DNA of 64,000 nucleotides, taken from positions 1-64,000 of the forward strand of contig NZ_JACIEN010000010.1 in assembly GCF_014196925.1 (NCBI RefSeq), read 5' to 3'. The position numbers and the translations under genes were made by a program. The DNA comes from Chelatococcus caeni. Lineage in GTDB: Bacteria > Pseudomonadota > Alphaproteobacteria > Rhizobiales > Beijerinckiaceae. Each line of letters begins with the position of its first letter. Within the stretch, counting starts at the first letter, position 1. Positions 1 to 7,845 of the stretch are shown piece by piece. Below the pieces are notes generated by a model, which made no database searches, had not been told where the DNA came from, and saw only the letters and a program-made list of their open reading frames with translations.

Positions 1-1601
1 AGCGACAGGATCATGGTGTTGATGGCGACGGACTTGCCCGAGCCGGTGGTGCCGGCGACGAGCAGGTGCGGCATGCGGGCGAGCTCGGCGATGACGGGCT
101 CGCCGCCGATGGTCTTGCCGAGGCACAGGGCGAGCTTGAGCCGCGTCTGCTCGAAGTCCTGGGAGGCGAGGAGCTCGCGCAGGTAGACGGTCTCGCGCCT
201 GGCGTTGGGCAGCTCGATGCCGATGGCGTTGCGGCCGGGCACGACGGCGACGCGGGCCGAGACGGCGCTCATCGAGCGGGCGATGTCGTCGGCGAGCGAG
301 ATGACGCGCGAGGACTTGGTGCCGGGCGCCGGTTCCAGCTCGTAGAGCGTCACGACGGGGCCCGGGTGGGCATTGATGATCTCGCCCTTGACGCCGAAGT
401 CTTCCAGCGTGCTCTCCAGGAGTGCCGCGTTCTGCTCGATGAACTCGGGCGCATCACCCGTGCCGGTCGAGACCGGAGGTTCGGCAAGCAGCGTCATGGG
501 CGGGAGTTCGAAGGCCTCCGCGGCAGGCGGAGGAGCGGGCTGGCGCGCGGGCACCGGCGCGGTCGCTGCGGCCGGCTTCGGTGCCGCGACGGGCGGGCGC
601 GCCACCTCCCGCCTCGCCACCCTGTTGTCGTTGCCTGGCGGGACGGCGATGGCATTGGCCTTCGGCGCCTCAGGAGTGCGCGGCTCCGGATCGCGTGGCT
701 CGGAGGCGGCGGCAACCTGGAGTGCCGGCTCTTCGGGAAGGCTTTCCTCGACGGCAGGCTCCCGGGCCTGCGTGGGGGCCGCCGTGAAGGCCTGCTCGAT
801 CCCGGTGCTGCCGACGAGCCGCAGGTTCACGCTATAGGCGTGGCTCCACCACGCCTCGACCGTATCCGCAGATACGGCGGCCGGGGCTGCCTGCTCCTCG
901 GACTCCGGTTCATCGGCCCCGGCTTGATGGGTCTCAGGCTCATAATCTTCGGCCGCATACGCCTCCGGTGCGTAAGTCGCAGGCGGTGTTACGACCTCCT
1001 GTTCGACAGAGACCTCCAGGCCGGCCGGCGTCGCCGGAAGCACGGCGGGGCTGCAGTCGAACTCGAAGAAGGCGTGATCGGAAATGGCGACGAAGGGGAC
1101 GTCCTCGCCCTCGGTCAGCTCCATGGGCTCGGCGGATGGCGCCTCGGCCGCGATCTGCTCCTGGCTGAACGACGTCGCGGGCGCATGACCTTCGGCCGAC
1201 GGTGCCTCAGGGGCGACCGGCGCATCGGCCGGCACATCCTCCTGCGGCGGCACGGTCGGCAGGATGCCTTTCCACACCTGCTGGATGAGGTGGTCCGGCG
1301 TGCGGCCGAACTTGACCCGTGTCGTGCCGGCCTTTGGCGCGCCTGGCGCCGGTTCGGCGGCGATCGCCGCTTCCGCCGCGAGGGCCGCTTCCATCTGGCG
1401 CAGCTTGTCGGGCGTGCGCGCATAGCGCACGTGGGTCGGCAGCACGATCGTCGCCGGGTGCGGCGTCAGCTTGGGCGCCGTCGTCGCCGGTTCCTCCGGC
1501 AGGCGGTTGCGCCTCAGCCGGCCTGCGGCCCTGAGCGGGTTGGGCAGGACATCTGCGGCGTCCGTTTCGCTGTTTCGTGAAGGCAGTTCCCGTTTACGCA
1601 T
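1..1601 (-). CDS. ftsK: FtsK/SpoIIIE-type DNA translocase, 5' part (C-terminus outside window)
   Basis: Reading the minus strand from an ATG at 1601 gives an open frame to the window edge (about 533 residues), with an in-frame stop just upstream at 1632-1634. The last residues seen include the Walker A motif GTTGSGKSVAIN, preceded by the FtsK 'beta' region (ALLESTLEDFGVKGEI, then LPNARRETVYLRELL), which is typical of the FtsK motor that pumps DNA at the septum during chromosome segregation. The first 370 or so residues are Ala/Pro/Glu-rich, low-complexity and linker-like. No membrane segments are visible, although canonical FtsK starts with about four. It may be the soluble second FtsK paralogue found in many Rhizobiales, which is inference. 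A 504-aa frame on the opposite strand is a GC-driven shadow. Confidence 0.88.
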   Translation of the reverse strand, partial: MRKRELPSRNSETDAADVLPNPLRAAGRLRRNRLPEEPATTAPKLTPHPATIVLPTHVRYARTPDKLRQMEAALAAEAAIAAEPAPGAPKAGTTRVKFGRTPDHLIQQVWKGILPTVPPQEDVPADAPVAPEAPSAEGHAPATSFSQEQIAAEAPSAEPMELTEGEDVPFVAISDHAFFEFDCSPAVLPATPAGLEVSVEQEVVTPPATYAPEAYAAEDYEPETHQAGADEPESEEQAAPAAVSADTVEAWWSHAYSVNLRLVGSTGIEQAFTAAPTQAREPAVEESLPEEPALQVAAASEPRDPEPRTPEAPKANAIAVPPGNDNRVARREVARPPVAAPKPAAATAPVPARQPAPPPAAEAFELPPMTLLAEPPVSTGTGDAPEFIEQNAALLESTLEDFGVKGEIINAHPGPVVTLYELEPAPGTKSSRVISLADDIARSMSAVSARVAVVPGRNAIGIELPNARRETVYLRELLASQDFEQTRLKLALCLGKTIGGEPVIAELARMPHLLVAGTTGSGKSVAINTMILS

Positions 1602-1726
1602 CGACGCCTGCAGATTCTTCTGGTGACTCTGTCAGGTCGATTCCTACCCGGATCACGGTTAACGGCCGCTAAAACACCGGGTGGCAGGCGCTGCGCCATC
1701 GCTTGCAGTGCGGCGCGGGAGCCCCG

Positions 1727-2524
1727 TCAGTACTTGATGACGCCGAACTGGCGGAACAGGGCGTGGATGCGGTCGGCGTAGATGTTGAAGCTCGGATAGT
1801 CGCCGAGATGGGCCGGGCGCGGGCGTGGCAGCTCCACCTTGATCTCGTCGACGATGCGGCCCGGCGAGGGTGACATGACGAGCACCCGGTCGGACAGCCC
1901 GATGGCTTCCTCGAGGCTGTGGGTGATGAAGAGCACCGTCTTGCCCGTCTCCATCCACAACAGTTCGAGGTCGTGGCGGATCTGCGTGCGGGTGATGGCG
2001 TCGAGCGCCCCGAAAGGCTCGTCCATCATCAGCACCGAAGGATCGTGGATCAGCGCGCGGGCGATCGACACGCGCTGCCGCATGCCGCCGGAGAGCTGCT
2101 TGGGATAGCGATCGGCGGCATGGGCGATACCGAGCTTCTCGAACAGCTCCATCGCCCGCGCCCGCGCCGGCTCCATCGGCAGGCCGCGGATCTCGGCCTG
2201 CAGCAACACGTTGTCGAGCGCGGTGCGGAAGTCGAGCAGCAGGTGGTCCTGGAAGACGATGCCGATGTCCGTCAGCGGCCTGTCGAGGGGCGCGCCGTTG
2301 ACGACGACCGCACCCGTCGACAGGGGCTGCAGCCCGGCTGCGATGAGCATCAGGGTGCTCTTGCCGCAGCCGGAGGGGCCGATGAGGCTGACGAACTCCC
2401 CCTTGCCGATGGCGAAGGAGACATCATCGACGGCCGTGAAGCCGCCGAAGGTCTTGACGACGTTCCTCCCCTCGATGGAGGCGGCGTCGGCGGCTTTTGT
2501 CCTGTCGGCGATCGGGGCATTCAT
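1727..2524 (-). CDS. ABC transporter ATP-binding protein, nitrate/sulfonate/taurine class
   Basis: 265-residue ATPase with Walker A GPSGCGKST, Q-loop VFQDHLLLDFRT, signature LSGGMRQRVSIARAL, Walker B VLMMDEPFGALD and the switch His in FITHSLEEA. The wording matches the SsuB/TauB/NrtD family. It energises import of a small organic solute by the permease (3632-4453) with the binding protein (2554-3552); the gene order is permease, binding protein, ATPase. An ATG at 2524 was chosen because conserved ABC sequence begins about 20 residues later and because the longer frame overlaps the binding-protein gene. The substrate is not determined by sequence. The adjacent IclR regulator and divergent catabolic operon suggest a carbon source rather than sulfonate. 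Confidence 0.9.
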   Translation of the reverse strand: MNAPIADRTKAADAASIEGRNVVKTFGGFTAVDDVSFAIGKGEFVSLIGPSGCGKSTLMLIAAGLQPLSTGAVVVNGAPLDRPLTDIGIVFQDHLLLDFRTALDNVLLQAEIRGLPMEPARARAMELFEKLGIAHAADRYPKQLSGGMRQRVSIARALIHDPSVLMMDEPFGALDAITRTQIRHDLELLWMETGKTVLFITHSLEEAIGLSDRVLVMSPSPGRIVDEIKVELPRPRPAHLGDYPSFNIYADRIHALFRQFGVIKY

Positions 2525-2553
2525 CGTCTTCACCTGCCGCGGGTCCGGGACCG

Positions 2554-3552
2554 TCACTCGCAGGCCGGGGCGTCGGCCGGCAGGAGGGTTGTGGTGTAGT
2601 AGTCGGTGATCGGCTTGTCCTTGGGCAGGCCGAGATAGGTCGTCAGCAGCGTGTAGGTCGTCTCCCAGTTCTTTTCCGGCACCTCGCCGAGGTGCTTGGC
2701 GCCGGGGGCGCACATCAGCTTGAAGACGACGTCGAACTGCTTGCCGATCTGCTCCTTCGTCACCGACGGGAACTGCTCGAGCACCGCCGCGGCCGCCTCG
2801 TCCGGGTTCTTGCGCGCTGCGGCCCAGCCGGCGAGGCTCGCGGCCACGAACTTCTTGTAGAGGTCGGCATCCTTCTCGATGCGATCGTCGCGGGCGATGA
2901 TCGACAGGCCGACGGTGGGCACGCCGACGTCGCGGTAGAAGAGGTCCGTCACCTCGAAGCCGCGGTCGCGCATCTGGATGGACTGGTAGTCGGCCCCGCC
3001 GAGGATGGCGTCCACCTTCTTCTCGAGCACGGCGCCGACGAAGGCGCCGGGATCGATGTTGACGATATTGACCTTCGTCTTGTCGATGTTGTTGGCGGCG
3101 AGGATGGCCTCGAGCAGCGTCGTCTGCGCCGTGCCGGGCTGGACGGCGAGGGTCTTGCCGATCAGGTCCTGCGGCGTGTTGATGCCCATTTCCTTCAGCG
3201 AGATGATGGCGAAGCCGTTGGTCTGCAGGATGGGGGCGACGATCTTCACCGGCGCGCCCTTGGTGCGCAGCTGCATGGCGGCCGGCGCGTCGGCGAAGCC
3301 GACGTCGGTCTGCCCTGTCGCCACCTGCTGCGCAGTGGTGCCGGAGCCCTTGCCCTCCTCGATGGTGAGGTCGATGCCCGCCTTCTCGTAGAGCCCGAGC
3401 TTCTTGGCATACATGAAGCCGGCATTCGGCCCCGCCGCCAGGAAGTTGAGCGTCAGCTTCATCGGGGTGAGCTTCTCCTGCGCCCCGGCCCCGGTTTGCC
3501 CCATGCCCAGCGCCAGCGCGGCGGCTGCGGCGATCAGCATTGCCTTCCTCAT
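2554..3552 (-). CDS. ABC transporter substrate-binding protein, NMT1/THI5-like
   Basis: 332 residues with a clear Sec signal peptide (MRKAMLIAAAAALALGMG, cleavage near GAGA-QEK). The mature part has features of the NMT1/THI5-like SsuA/TauA superfamily: early MKLTLNFLAAGPNAG, EGKGSGTTAQQVATGQTDVGFAD in the ligand-binding lobe, and KTLAVQPGTAQTTLLEAIL. It should bind the ligand in the periplasm and deliver it to the permease encoded immediately upstream in the same transcript. Members of this family bind pyrimidine precursors, sulfonates, aromatic acids or phthalates, and I cannot choose among these. Start and signal peptide agree, and the gap to the permease gene is about 80 bp. Confidence 0.9.
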   Translation of the reverse strand: MRKAMLIAAAAALALGMGQTGAGAQEKLTPMKLTLNFLAAGPNAGFMYAKKLGLYEKAGIDLTIEEGKGSGTTAQQVATGQTDVGFADAPAAMQLRTKGAPVKIVAPILQTNGFAIISLKEMGINTPQDLIGKTLAVQPGTAQTTLLEAILAANNIDKTKVNIVNIDPGAFVGAVLEKKVDAILGGADYQSIQMRDRGFEVTDLFYRDVGVPTVGLSIIARDDRIEKDADLYKKFVAASLAGWAAARKNPDEAAAAVLEQFPSVTKEQIGKQFDVVFKLMCAPGAKHLGEVPEKNWETTYTLLTTYLGLPKDKPITDYYTTTLLPADAPACE

Positions 3553-3631
3553 CCTGTCCTCCTTTCGATCGTGTTGTGTCCCCGCCCGTCTCGTGCGGGC
3601 GGTTGGTGAGCGGGCCTCCCGGCCCGGCGTC

Positions 3632-4453
3632 TCAGCCCTTGCGCTGCCAGGGCATCAGCAGGCCCTCCAGCATCTCGACGGCGTAGCTGAAGAGGATGCC
3701 GATGACGCTGAGCGCAACGAGGCAGGCGAAGATGAGCGGCATGTCGAGGAAGCTCGTGCCGCGCAGCAGGAGATAGCCAAGCCCGGCATTGGCGCCGACG
3801 AACTCGCCGACGATGGCCCCCGTGGCCGCGAAGACGATCGACACTTTGAGCCCGGAGAAGATGTAGCTCAGCGCCGCCGGCACGCGCACGTAGCGGAAGG
3901 TCTGCCAGCCGCTCGCGCCCATGGACTTCGTGAGATAGAGCACCCGCTCGTCGAGGGCGCGGAAGCCGCTCATGCTGGCGACCAGCGTCGGGAAGAAACA
4001 GAGCAGGAAGGTGAGCAGCACCTTCGGAAACAACCCGAAGCCGAACCAGACGACGAAGAGCGGCGCGATGGCGATCTTCGGCACCAGCTGGAAGAAGACG
4101 ATGATCGGATAGACCGCCTTCTCGAGCAGCCGCACCGAGACGATGAGGAAGCCGAGCGGGATCGAGATCACCGTCGCCATCAGGAAGCCGAGGAGGATCT
4201 CCTTTGCCGTCACGAGCGTGTGCTCGAAGATGAGCGCATGCGCCTCGACGAGCTTGGCGAGGAAGGCCGATGGCACCGGCAGGATATATTCCGGGATCTC
4301 CAGCACCGGCACTGCCCACTCCCAGAGGAGGAGCAGGACGGCGAAGCTCGCGAGCGGCCAGGCCGCGGCGGCGAGCCAGCCGCGGGCACGCGCCGCAAGG
4401 CCGGGACCTTGCGCGGCGGGCAGGGCGGCATGTTGCGTGTCGGCGACCATCAT
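3632..4453 (-). CDS. ABC transporter permease, SsuC/TauC-like
   Basis: 273 residues with about six hydrophobic segments, and the EAA-type cytoplasmic loop seen around LTKSMGASGWQTFRYVRVPAA, as in the SsuC/TauC/NrtB inner-membrane permeases. An ATG at 4453 (MMVAD) was chosen because its first bases overlap the stop codon of the IclR gene by 4 bp (ATGA), a classic sign of translational coupling. The regulator is therefore co-transcribed with the transporter (IclR, permease, binding protein, ATPase), so the regulator probably controls its own transporter. The longer upstream frame is the shadow of iclR. Confidence 0.9.
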   Translation of the reverse strand: MMVADTQHAALPAAQGPGLAARARGWLAAAAWPLASFAVLLLLWEWAVPVLEIPEYILPVPSAFLAKLVEAHALIFEHTLVTAKEILLGFLMATVISIPLGFLIVSVRLLEKAVYPIIVFFQLVPKIAIAPLFVVWFGFGLFPKVLLTFLLCFFPTLVASMSGFRALDERVLYLTKSMGASGWQTFRYVRVPAALSYIFSGLKVSIVFAATGAIVGEFVGANAGLGYLLLRGTSFLDMPLIFACLVALSVIGILFSYAVEMLEGLLMPWQRKG

Positions 4454-5301
4454 CCGGCCCTCAGCTGATGCGGTGGGATGTTGCGCTCGTCGGCCGGCGC
4501 GACGGCGGCCAGCCGGCGCGGCTGGCGCTTGCGCAGCGGCCACAGCTGCGCCATCTCGCGCGCGGCCTCGAAGAGCGCGGCGGCGATCGCCTCGTGCCGG
4601 TCCGCGCCGAGGCGCACGAGCGGGCCGGCGACGGAAAGCGTGCCGGCGGCCGGCGCCGTCGGGTCCTCGTCCGCCCGGAAGGCGACCGCGAGGGCCACGG
4701 TGCCGGGCTCGCCCTCCTCGACGGCGAGCGCATAGCCGCGCCCCCGTGTCTCGTCGAGATGGCGGCGCAATTCGTCGACGGTTCTCAGGCGCCGCGGGCC
4801 GAGCGCCGTTCCGGTCTCGAAGCCGCGGGCGCAGACGATGCGCAGCGCCTCGCTCTCGGGCAAGGTGGCGAGCCAGGCCTTGCCGGTCGCCGTCGTGTGC
4901 AGCACGACCTCCTGGCCCATGTCCGGCTCGTAGCGCAGCCCGGCGGTCGCGCCTTGCGCCCGCGCCACCCAGACGAGGCGCTCGCCCTCGACGACGGACA
5001 GGCGGCAATATTCGCCTGTGCGCCGCGCCAGCCGGTCGAGCACCACCTGGCCGACATCCGGCAGGCCACGCGCATCGAGATTGCGGAAGGCGAGGATGGA
5101 GAGGTGCAGCGTCAGGCCGTAGCCCTGCGTTGCCGGATCCTGCGCGACATAGCCCCGCTCCACGAGGGTGGTCAGCATGCGGTGCGTCGCGCTCTTGGGC
5201 ATGCCGATGCGCTCCGCGAGCACGCCGAGCTCGATCGGCTCCGGCTCTCCGGCAAGAGCCTCGATGAGGCTGAGGCAGCGATCGACGGCAGCGACGGTCA
5301 T
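4450..5301 (-). CDS. IclR-family transcriptional regulator
   Basis: 283 residues. The N-terminal winged helix-turn-helix (residues 1-65, with VLAERIGMPKSATHRMLTTL) is followed by an IclR effector domain (GEYCRLSVVEGERLVWVARA, then HTTATGKAWLA near residue 145). IclR proteins bind small organic acids and either repress or activate divergent catabolic operons. It is the first gene of the minus-strand transporter operon and faces the DUF4286-SDR-hydratase operon across a 173-bp divergent region that contains a TGGAA-N5-TTCCA operator. The C-terminal 40 residues are Arg/Pro-rich and not part of the family fold. The ligand is unknown. Confidence 0.92.
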   Translation of the reverse strand: MTVAAVDRCLSLIEALAGEPEPIELGVLAERIGMPKSATHRMLTTLVERGYVAQDPATQGYGLTLHLSILAFRNLDARGLPDVGQVVLDRLARRTGEYCRLSVVEGERLVWVARAQGATAGLRYEPDMGQEVVLHTTATGKAWLATLPESEALRIVCARGFETGTALGPRRLRTVDELRRHLDETRGRGYALAVEEGEPGTVALAVAFRADEDPTAPAAGTLSVAGPLVRLGADRHEAIAAALFEAAREMAQLWPLRKRQPRRLAAVAPADERNIPPHQLRAG

Positions 5302-5329
5302 GCGGGTCCCGGGTCCGTTTCCCTTTGGG

Positions 5330-5362
5330 TGGAACGATAAACCAATTTGGAATTGCGTTCCA
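5330..5362. promoter_or_regulatory. IclR-type operator in the divergent region
   Basis: 5348-5362 reads TGGAATTGCGTTCCA, a TGGAA-N5-TTCCA palindrome that fits the published IclR-family consensus (TGGAAATNATTTCCA). A second, weaker TGGAA half-site begins at 5330, and CCAATTTGG lies between at 5342-5350. TATAGC at 5381-5386, 17 bp after TTCCAG, could be the -10 of the plus-strand operon, which would place bound IclR over the -35. The palindrome is directly visible; its use by this regulator is inference. Confidence 0.6.
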
Positions 5363-5474
5363 GTTTTGTTGTCTGCTAGCTATAGCGGCAGCCGGCGCGG
5401 CAAGTCAATCCGCGGCGCGGCGGGCATGCCGAGCGCTCCATGGCGCGGGGGCGAGCCGACGGGAGGAAGAGACG

Positions 5475-6176
5475 ATGGGCCTTGCTGGACGGGGGGCAGT
5501 CGCCATCTGGCACGACATCGCGCCCGAGGGGCGGGAGGAGTTCTATGCCTGGCACGGCATCGAGCACATGCCCGAGCGCGTCGCCATCCCGGGCTTCCTG
5601 CGCGGGCGCCGCTACGTCGCCAGCGCGGCCGACCTTGAATTCTTCAACCTCTACGAGGCGCGCGACCACGCGACCGTGACCGGCCCGGACTACGCGGCCC
5701 GCCTCAACGCGCCGACGCCGTGGACGCTGAAGGCGGTGAAGCACTTCCGCTCGGTCGCCCGCTCCATCTGCCGCGTTGCCGTCAGCCTCGGCCGCGGCGA
5801 GGGCGGCCTCGCGGCCACCGTCCGCTATGACGTGGAGGATGCATCGGCCGAGGCCCATCTCGCCTCGATGCGCGACCGGCTCCTGCCGGGCCTTGCCGCA
5901 CAGCCGGGTATCGCCGGTGTGCACCTGCTCGTCGCCGATGCCGAGGCGAGCGCCGTCGAGAATGCCGAGCGCAAGGCGCGCGCCGAGCCCAACCGCATCC
6001 CGCGCTGGATCGTGGTGGTCGAGGGCTGGGGCGACGAGGCGCCCTTCGCCGCCTTCTGCCAGGACCAGCTGACTCTTAATCAGCTGCTCGCGCCTGGCGT
6101 GGTCGGGACGCCGCAACTCGGGCTCTACCGGCTGCAGGCGGTGTGCCAGCGTCCGCTCGCGGGAGAGGGCGCATGA
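5475..6176 (+). CDS. DUF4286-family protein (dimeric alpha/beta barrel type)
   Basis: 233 residues. The N-terminal part contains WHDIAPEGREEFYAWHGIEH and PERVAIPGFLRGRRYV, the hallmark of DUF4286 proteins, which resemble EthD/ABM ferredoxin-like barrels. The second half looks like a second, degenerate copy of such a fold. The ATG at 5475 follows a good ribosome binding site (GGAGGAAGAG). It is the first gene of a three-gene operon and overlaps the downstream SDR by 4 bp (ATGA). No catalytic function is established for the family. Its place before a dehydrogenase and a hydratase suggests a small isomerase or stress-type monooxygenase role in degrading an organic acid, but that is only context. 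Confidence 0.8.
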   Translation: MGLAGRGAVAIWHDIAPEGREEFYAWHGIEHMPERVAIPGFLRGRRYVASAADLEFFNLYEARDHATVTGPDYAARLNAPTPWTLKAVKHFRSVARSICRVAVSLGRGEGGLAATVRYDVEDASAEAHLASMRDRLLPGLAAQPGIAGVHLLVADAEASAVENAERKARAEPNRIPRWIVVVEGWGDEAPFAAFCQDQLTLNQLLAPGVVGTPQLGLYRLQAVCQRPLAGEGA

Positions 6177-6931
6177 TCCGTTACGACCTTGCCGGCCGCA
6201 CGGCCATCGTCACCGGCGGGGCCGGCGGCATCGGCCGGGCCGTCGCCTCGGCCCTCATCGCCTCGGGCGCGCGCGTCAGCCTGTGGGATCGCGACGCGGC
6301 GGCGCTCGCAGCGGCCGCGGCGGAGCTCGGCGGCAAGCCGGATCGCCGCGTGGTCGACATCACCGATGCCGGGGCGGTGGACGAGGCGGCGCGGCAGTGC
6401 CACGCGCAGTGGGGCCGCATCGACATCCTCGTCAACAACGCCGGCATACTCGGCGAGGTGAAGCCGGTGTGGGAGACGGACCCAGACGATTTCCGCCGCG
6501 TCCTGGAGGTCAACCTCGTCGGGGCCTATCTCGTGATGCGTGCGGTGGTCGCGCTGATGCGCGGCCAGGCCGCGCGGCCGATGCGCGGCCATGTGGTCAA
6601 TGTCGCCTCCATCCAGGGCAAGGAGGGCATGCCGCGCGCCGGCGCCTACAGCGCCTCCAAGGCGGGGCTCATCGCCTTGACGAAGAGCGTCGCCAAGGAG
6701 ACGGCCGAGGAAGCGATCAGCGTCACCTGCATCACGCCCGCCGCCGCCGAGACCAGCATGGCGAAGGAGCTGACGAGCGAACGGCGGGCCGAGATCCTCG
6801 CCCGCATTCCGATGCACCGCTTCGTCGCCGTCGAGGAGATCGCCCGGCTGGTGCTGTGGCTGTCATCCGACGATTGCTCCTTCTCCACCGGCGGCGTCTT
6901 CGACATCTCCGGCGGCCGCGCCACCTATTGA
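6173..6931 (+). CDS. Short-chain dehydrogenase/reductase (SDR)
   Basis: 252 residues, classical SDR. It has the Rossmann glycine motif TGGAGGIG (residues 13-20), NNAG in strand 4, the catalytic Tyr-Lys in YSASK with an upstream Ser in NVASIQG, and a C-terminal dimer segment ending in GGVFDISGG. It should oxidise or reduce a hydroxy acid or sugar-derived alcohol with NAD(P). The start ATG at 6173 overlaps the preceding stop, so translation is coupled. With a 2-keto-4-pentenoate hydratase-type enzyme next door, the set resembles pathways that turn a hydroxy acid into a keto acid and then process it (compare the non-phosphorylative L-fuconate/L-rhamnonate routes). The exact substrate is unknown. 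Confidence 0.9.
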   Translation: MIRYDLAGRTAIVTGGAGGIGRAVASALIASGARVSLWDRDAAALAAAAAELGGKPDRRVVDITDAGAVDEAARQCHAQWGRIDILVNNAGILGEVKPVWETDPDDFRRVLEVNLVGAYLVMRAVVALMRGQAARPMRGHVVNVASIQGKEGMPRAGAYSASKAGLIALTKSVAKETAEEAISVTCITPAAAETSMAKELTSERRAEILARIPMHRFVAVEEIARLVLWLSSDDCSFSTGGVFDISGGRATY

Positions 6932-6939
6932 GGACGCCG

Positions 6940-7689
6940 ATGCCGCCGGAGATCCCACGCCTCGCCACCTTTGCCGAGGCGCTTCTCGATGCCCGCCGGC
7001 GCGCCGTGCCCGCCGCCTGCGTGGCACAAGACCTGCCGCGCGATGCGGCCGAGGGCTATGCCGTGCAGGCGCTCGTCGCCCACCGTCAGGGTGCGGAGAT
7101 TGCCGGCTGGAAGGTGGCCCTCGCGGATGGCACGCCCGTGGCTGCGCCGTTGCTCGGCCCGCTCCTCCCGCCGGGCCACCGCCTGACCGGCGGCAGTGGT
7201 CCCGATGCCATCGAGGTCGAGATCGCCTTCCGGCTCTGTCGTGACCTGCCGCCCCGGGCCGGAGGGTATGTGCGCGACGAGGTCATCTCGGCGGTGGGTG
7301 GTGTGCTCATCGGCATCGAGATCGTTGCGAGCCGCCTCGCCGAGGGGGCGACCGCGCCGTTTCCGGCCTTCCTGGCCGACAATCTCGGCAACGGCGGCTT
7401 CGTGGCGGGCGAGCCCGTGCCGCTCGCATCGCTCGACGGGCTACCGGACCTGCACTGCCGTGTGTCGCGCGACGGTACCGTCATCCACGACGCGACCGGT
7501 GGTCATCCGGCGAGGGATCCCCTTGCGCCGCTGCTCGCCTGGGCGAACGCCCAGTGCGACGCACTGGGCGGGCTGCGTGCAGGCCAGATCGTCACCACCG
7601 GCAGCCTTGTTGGCCTTCTCCACTGCGCGCGCCCCTACGCCCTCGAAGCGAGCATCGAACGCCTCGGCCGCCTCGTTCTGACGGCCTGA
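6940..7689 (+). CDS. 2-keto-4-pentenoate hydratase / FAH-superfamily enzyme
   Basis: 249 residues resembling the MhpD/DmpE hydratase branch of the fumarylacetoacetate hydrolase superfamily. Visible features are GWKVAL near residue 57, the acidic metal-binding pattern IEVEIAFRLCRDLPP, GIEIVASR, ADNLGNGGFV (family ADN motif) and the C-terminal GQIVTTGSLVG. These enzymes need Mg or Mn and hydrate 2-hydroxypenta-2,4-dienoate-like enols or decarboxylate related acids. The ATG at 6940 lies 8 bp after the SDR stop codon with GAGGA just before it. It is the last gene of the operon; the next gene (BCCT transporter) starts 156 bp later and probably has its own promoter. Confidence 0.86.
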   Translation: MPPEIPRLATFAEALLDARRRAVPAACVAQDLPRDAAEGYAVQALVAHRQGAEIAGWKVALADGTPVAAPLLGPLLPPGHRLTGGSGPDAIEVEIAFRLCRDLPPRAGGYVRDEVISAVGGVLIGIEIVASRLAEGATAPFPAFLADNLGNGGFVAGEPVPLASLDGLPDLHCRVSRDGTVIHDATGGHPARDPLAPLLAWANAQCDALGGLRAGQIVTTGSLVGLLHCARPYALEASIERLGRLVLTA

Positions 7690-7845
7690 CACGAGGCGTC
7701 GGGTCGTTTCTACACCGTTACGCACAAGTATCCGCTTTTCTCCCAAAAAATGACGTGCGCGTGTAGCATAGTTCAGCGGCTACGCATGCGCGTTGACGTT
7801 GTGTAGTGCCTTTGCACTGCTCGCGCGGGAGGAGAGGGGATTGCC

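Noticed and set aside
66-1580. 504-residue open frame on the plus strand across the ftsK gene
   Set aside because: It is antisense to a clear FtsK frame with a Walker A motif. The composition is low-complexity Arg/Gly/Leu, with no domain, and GC bias makes long antisense frames common here.
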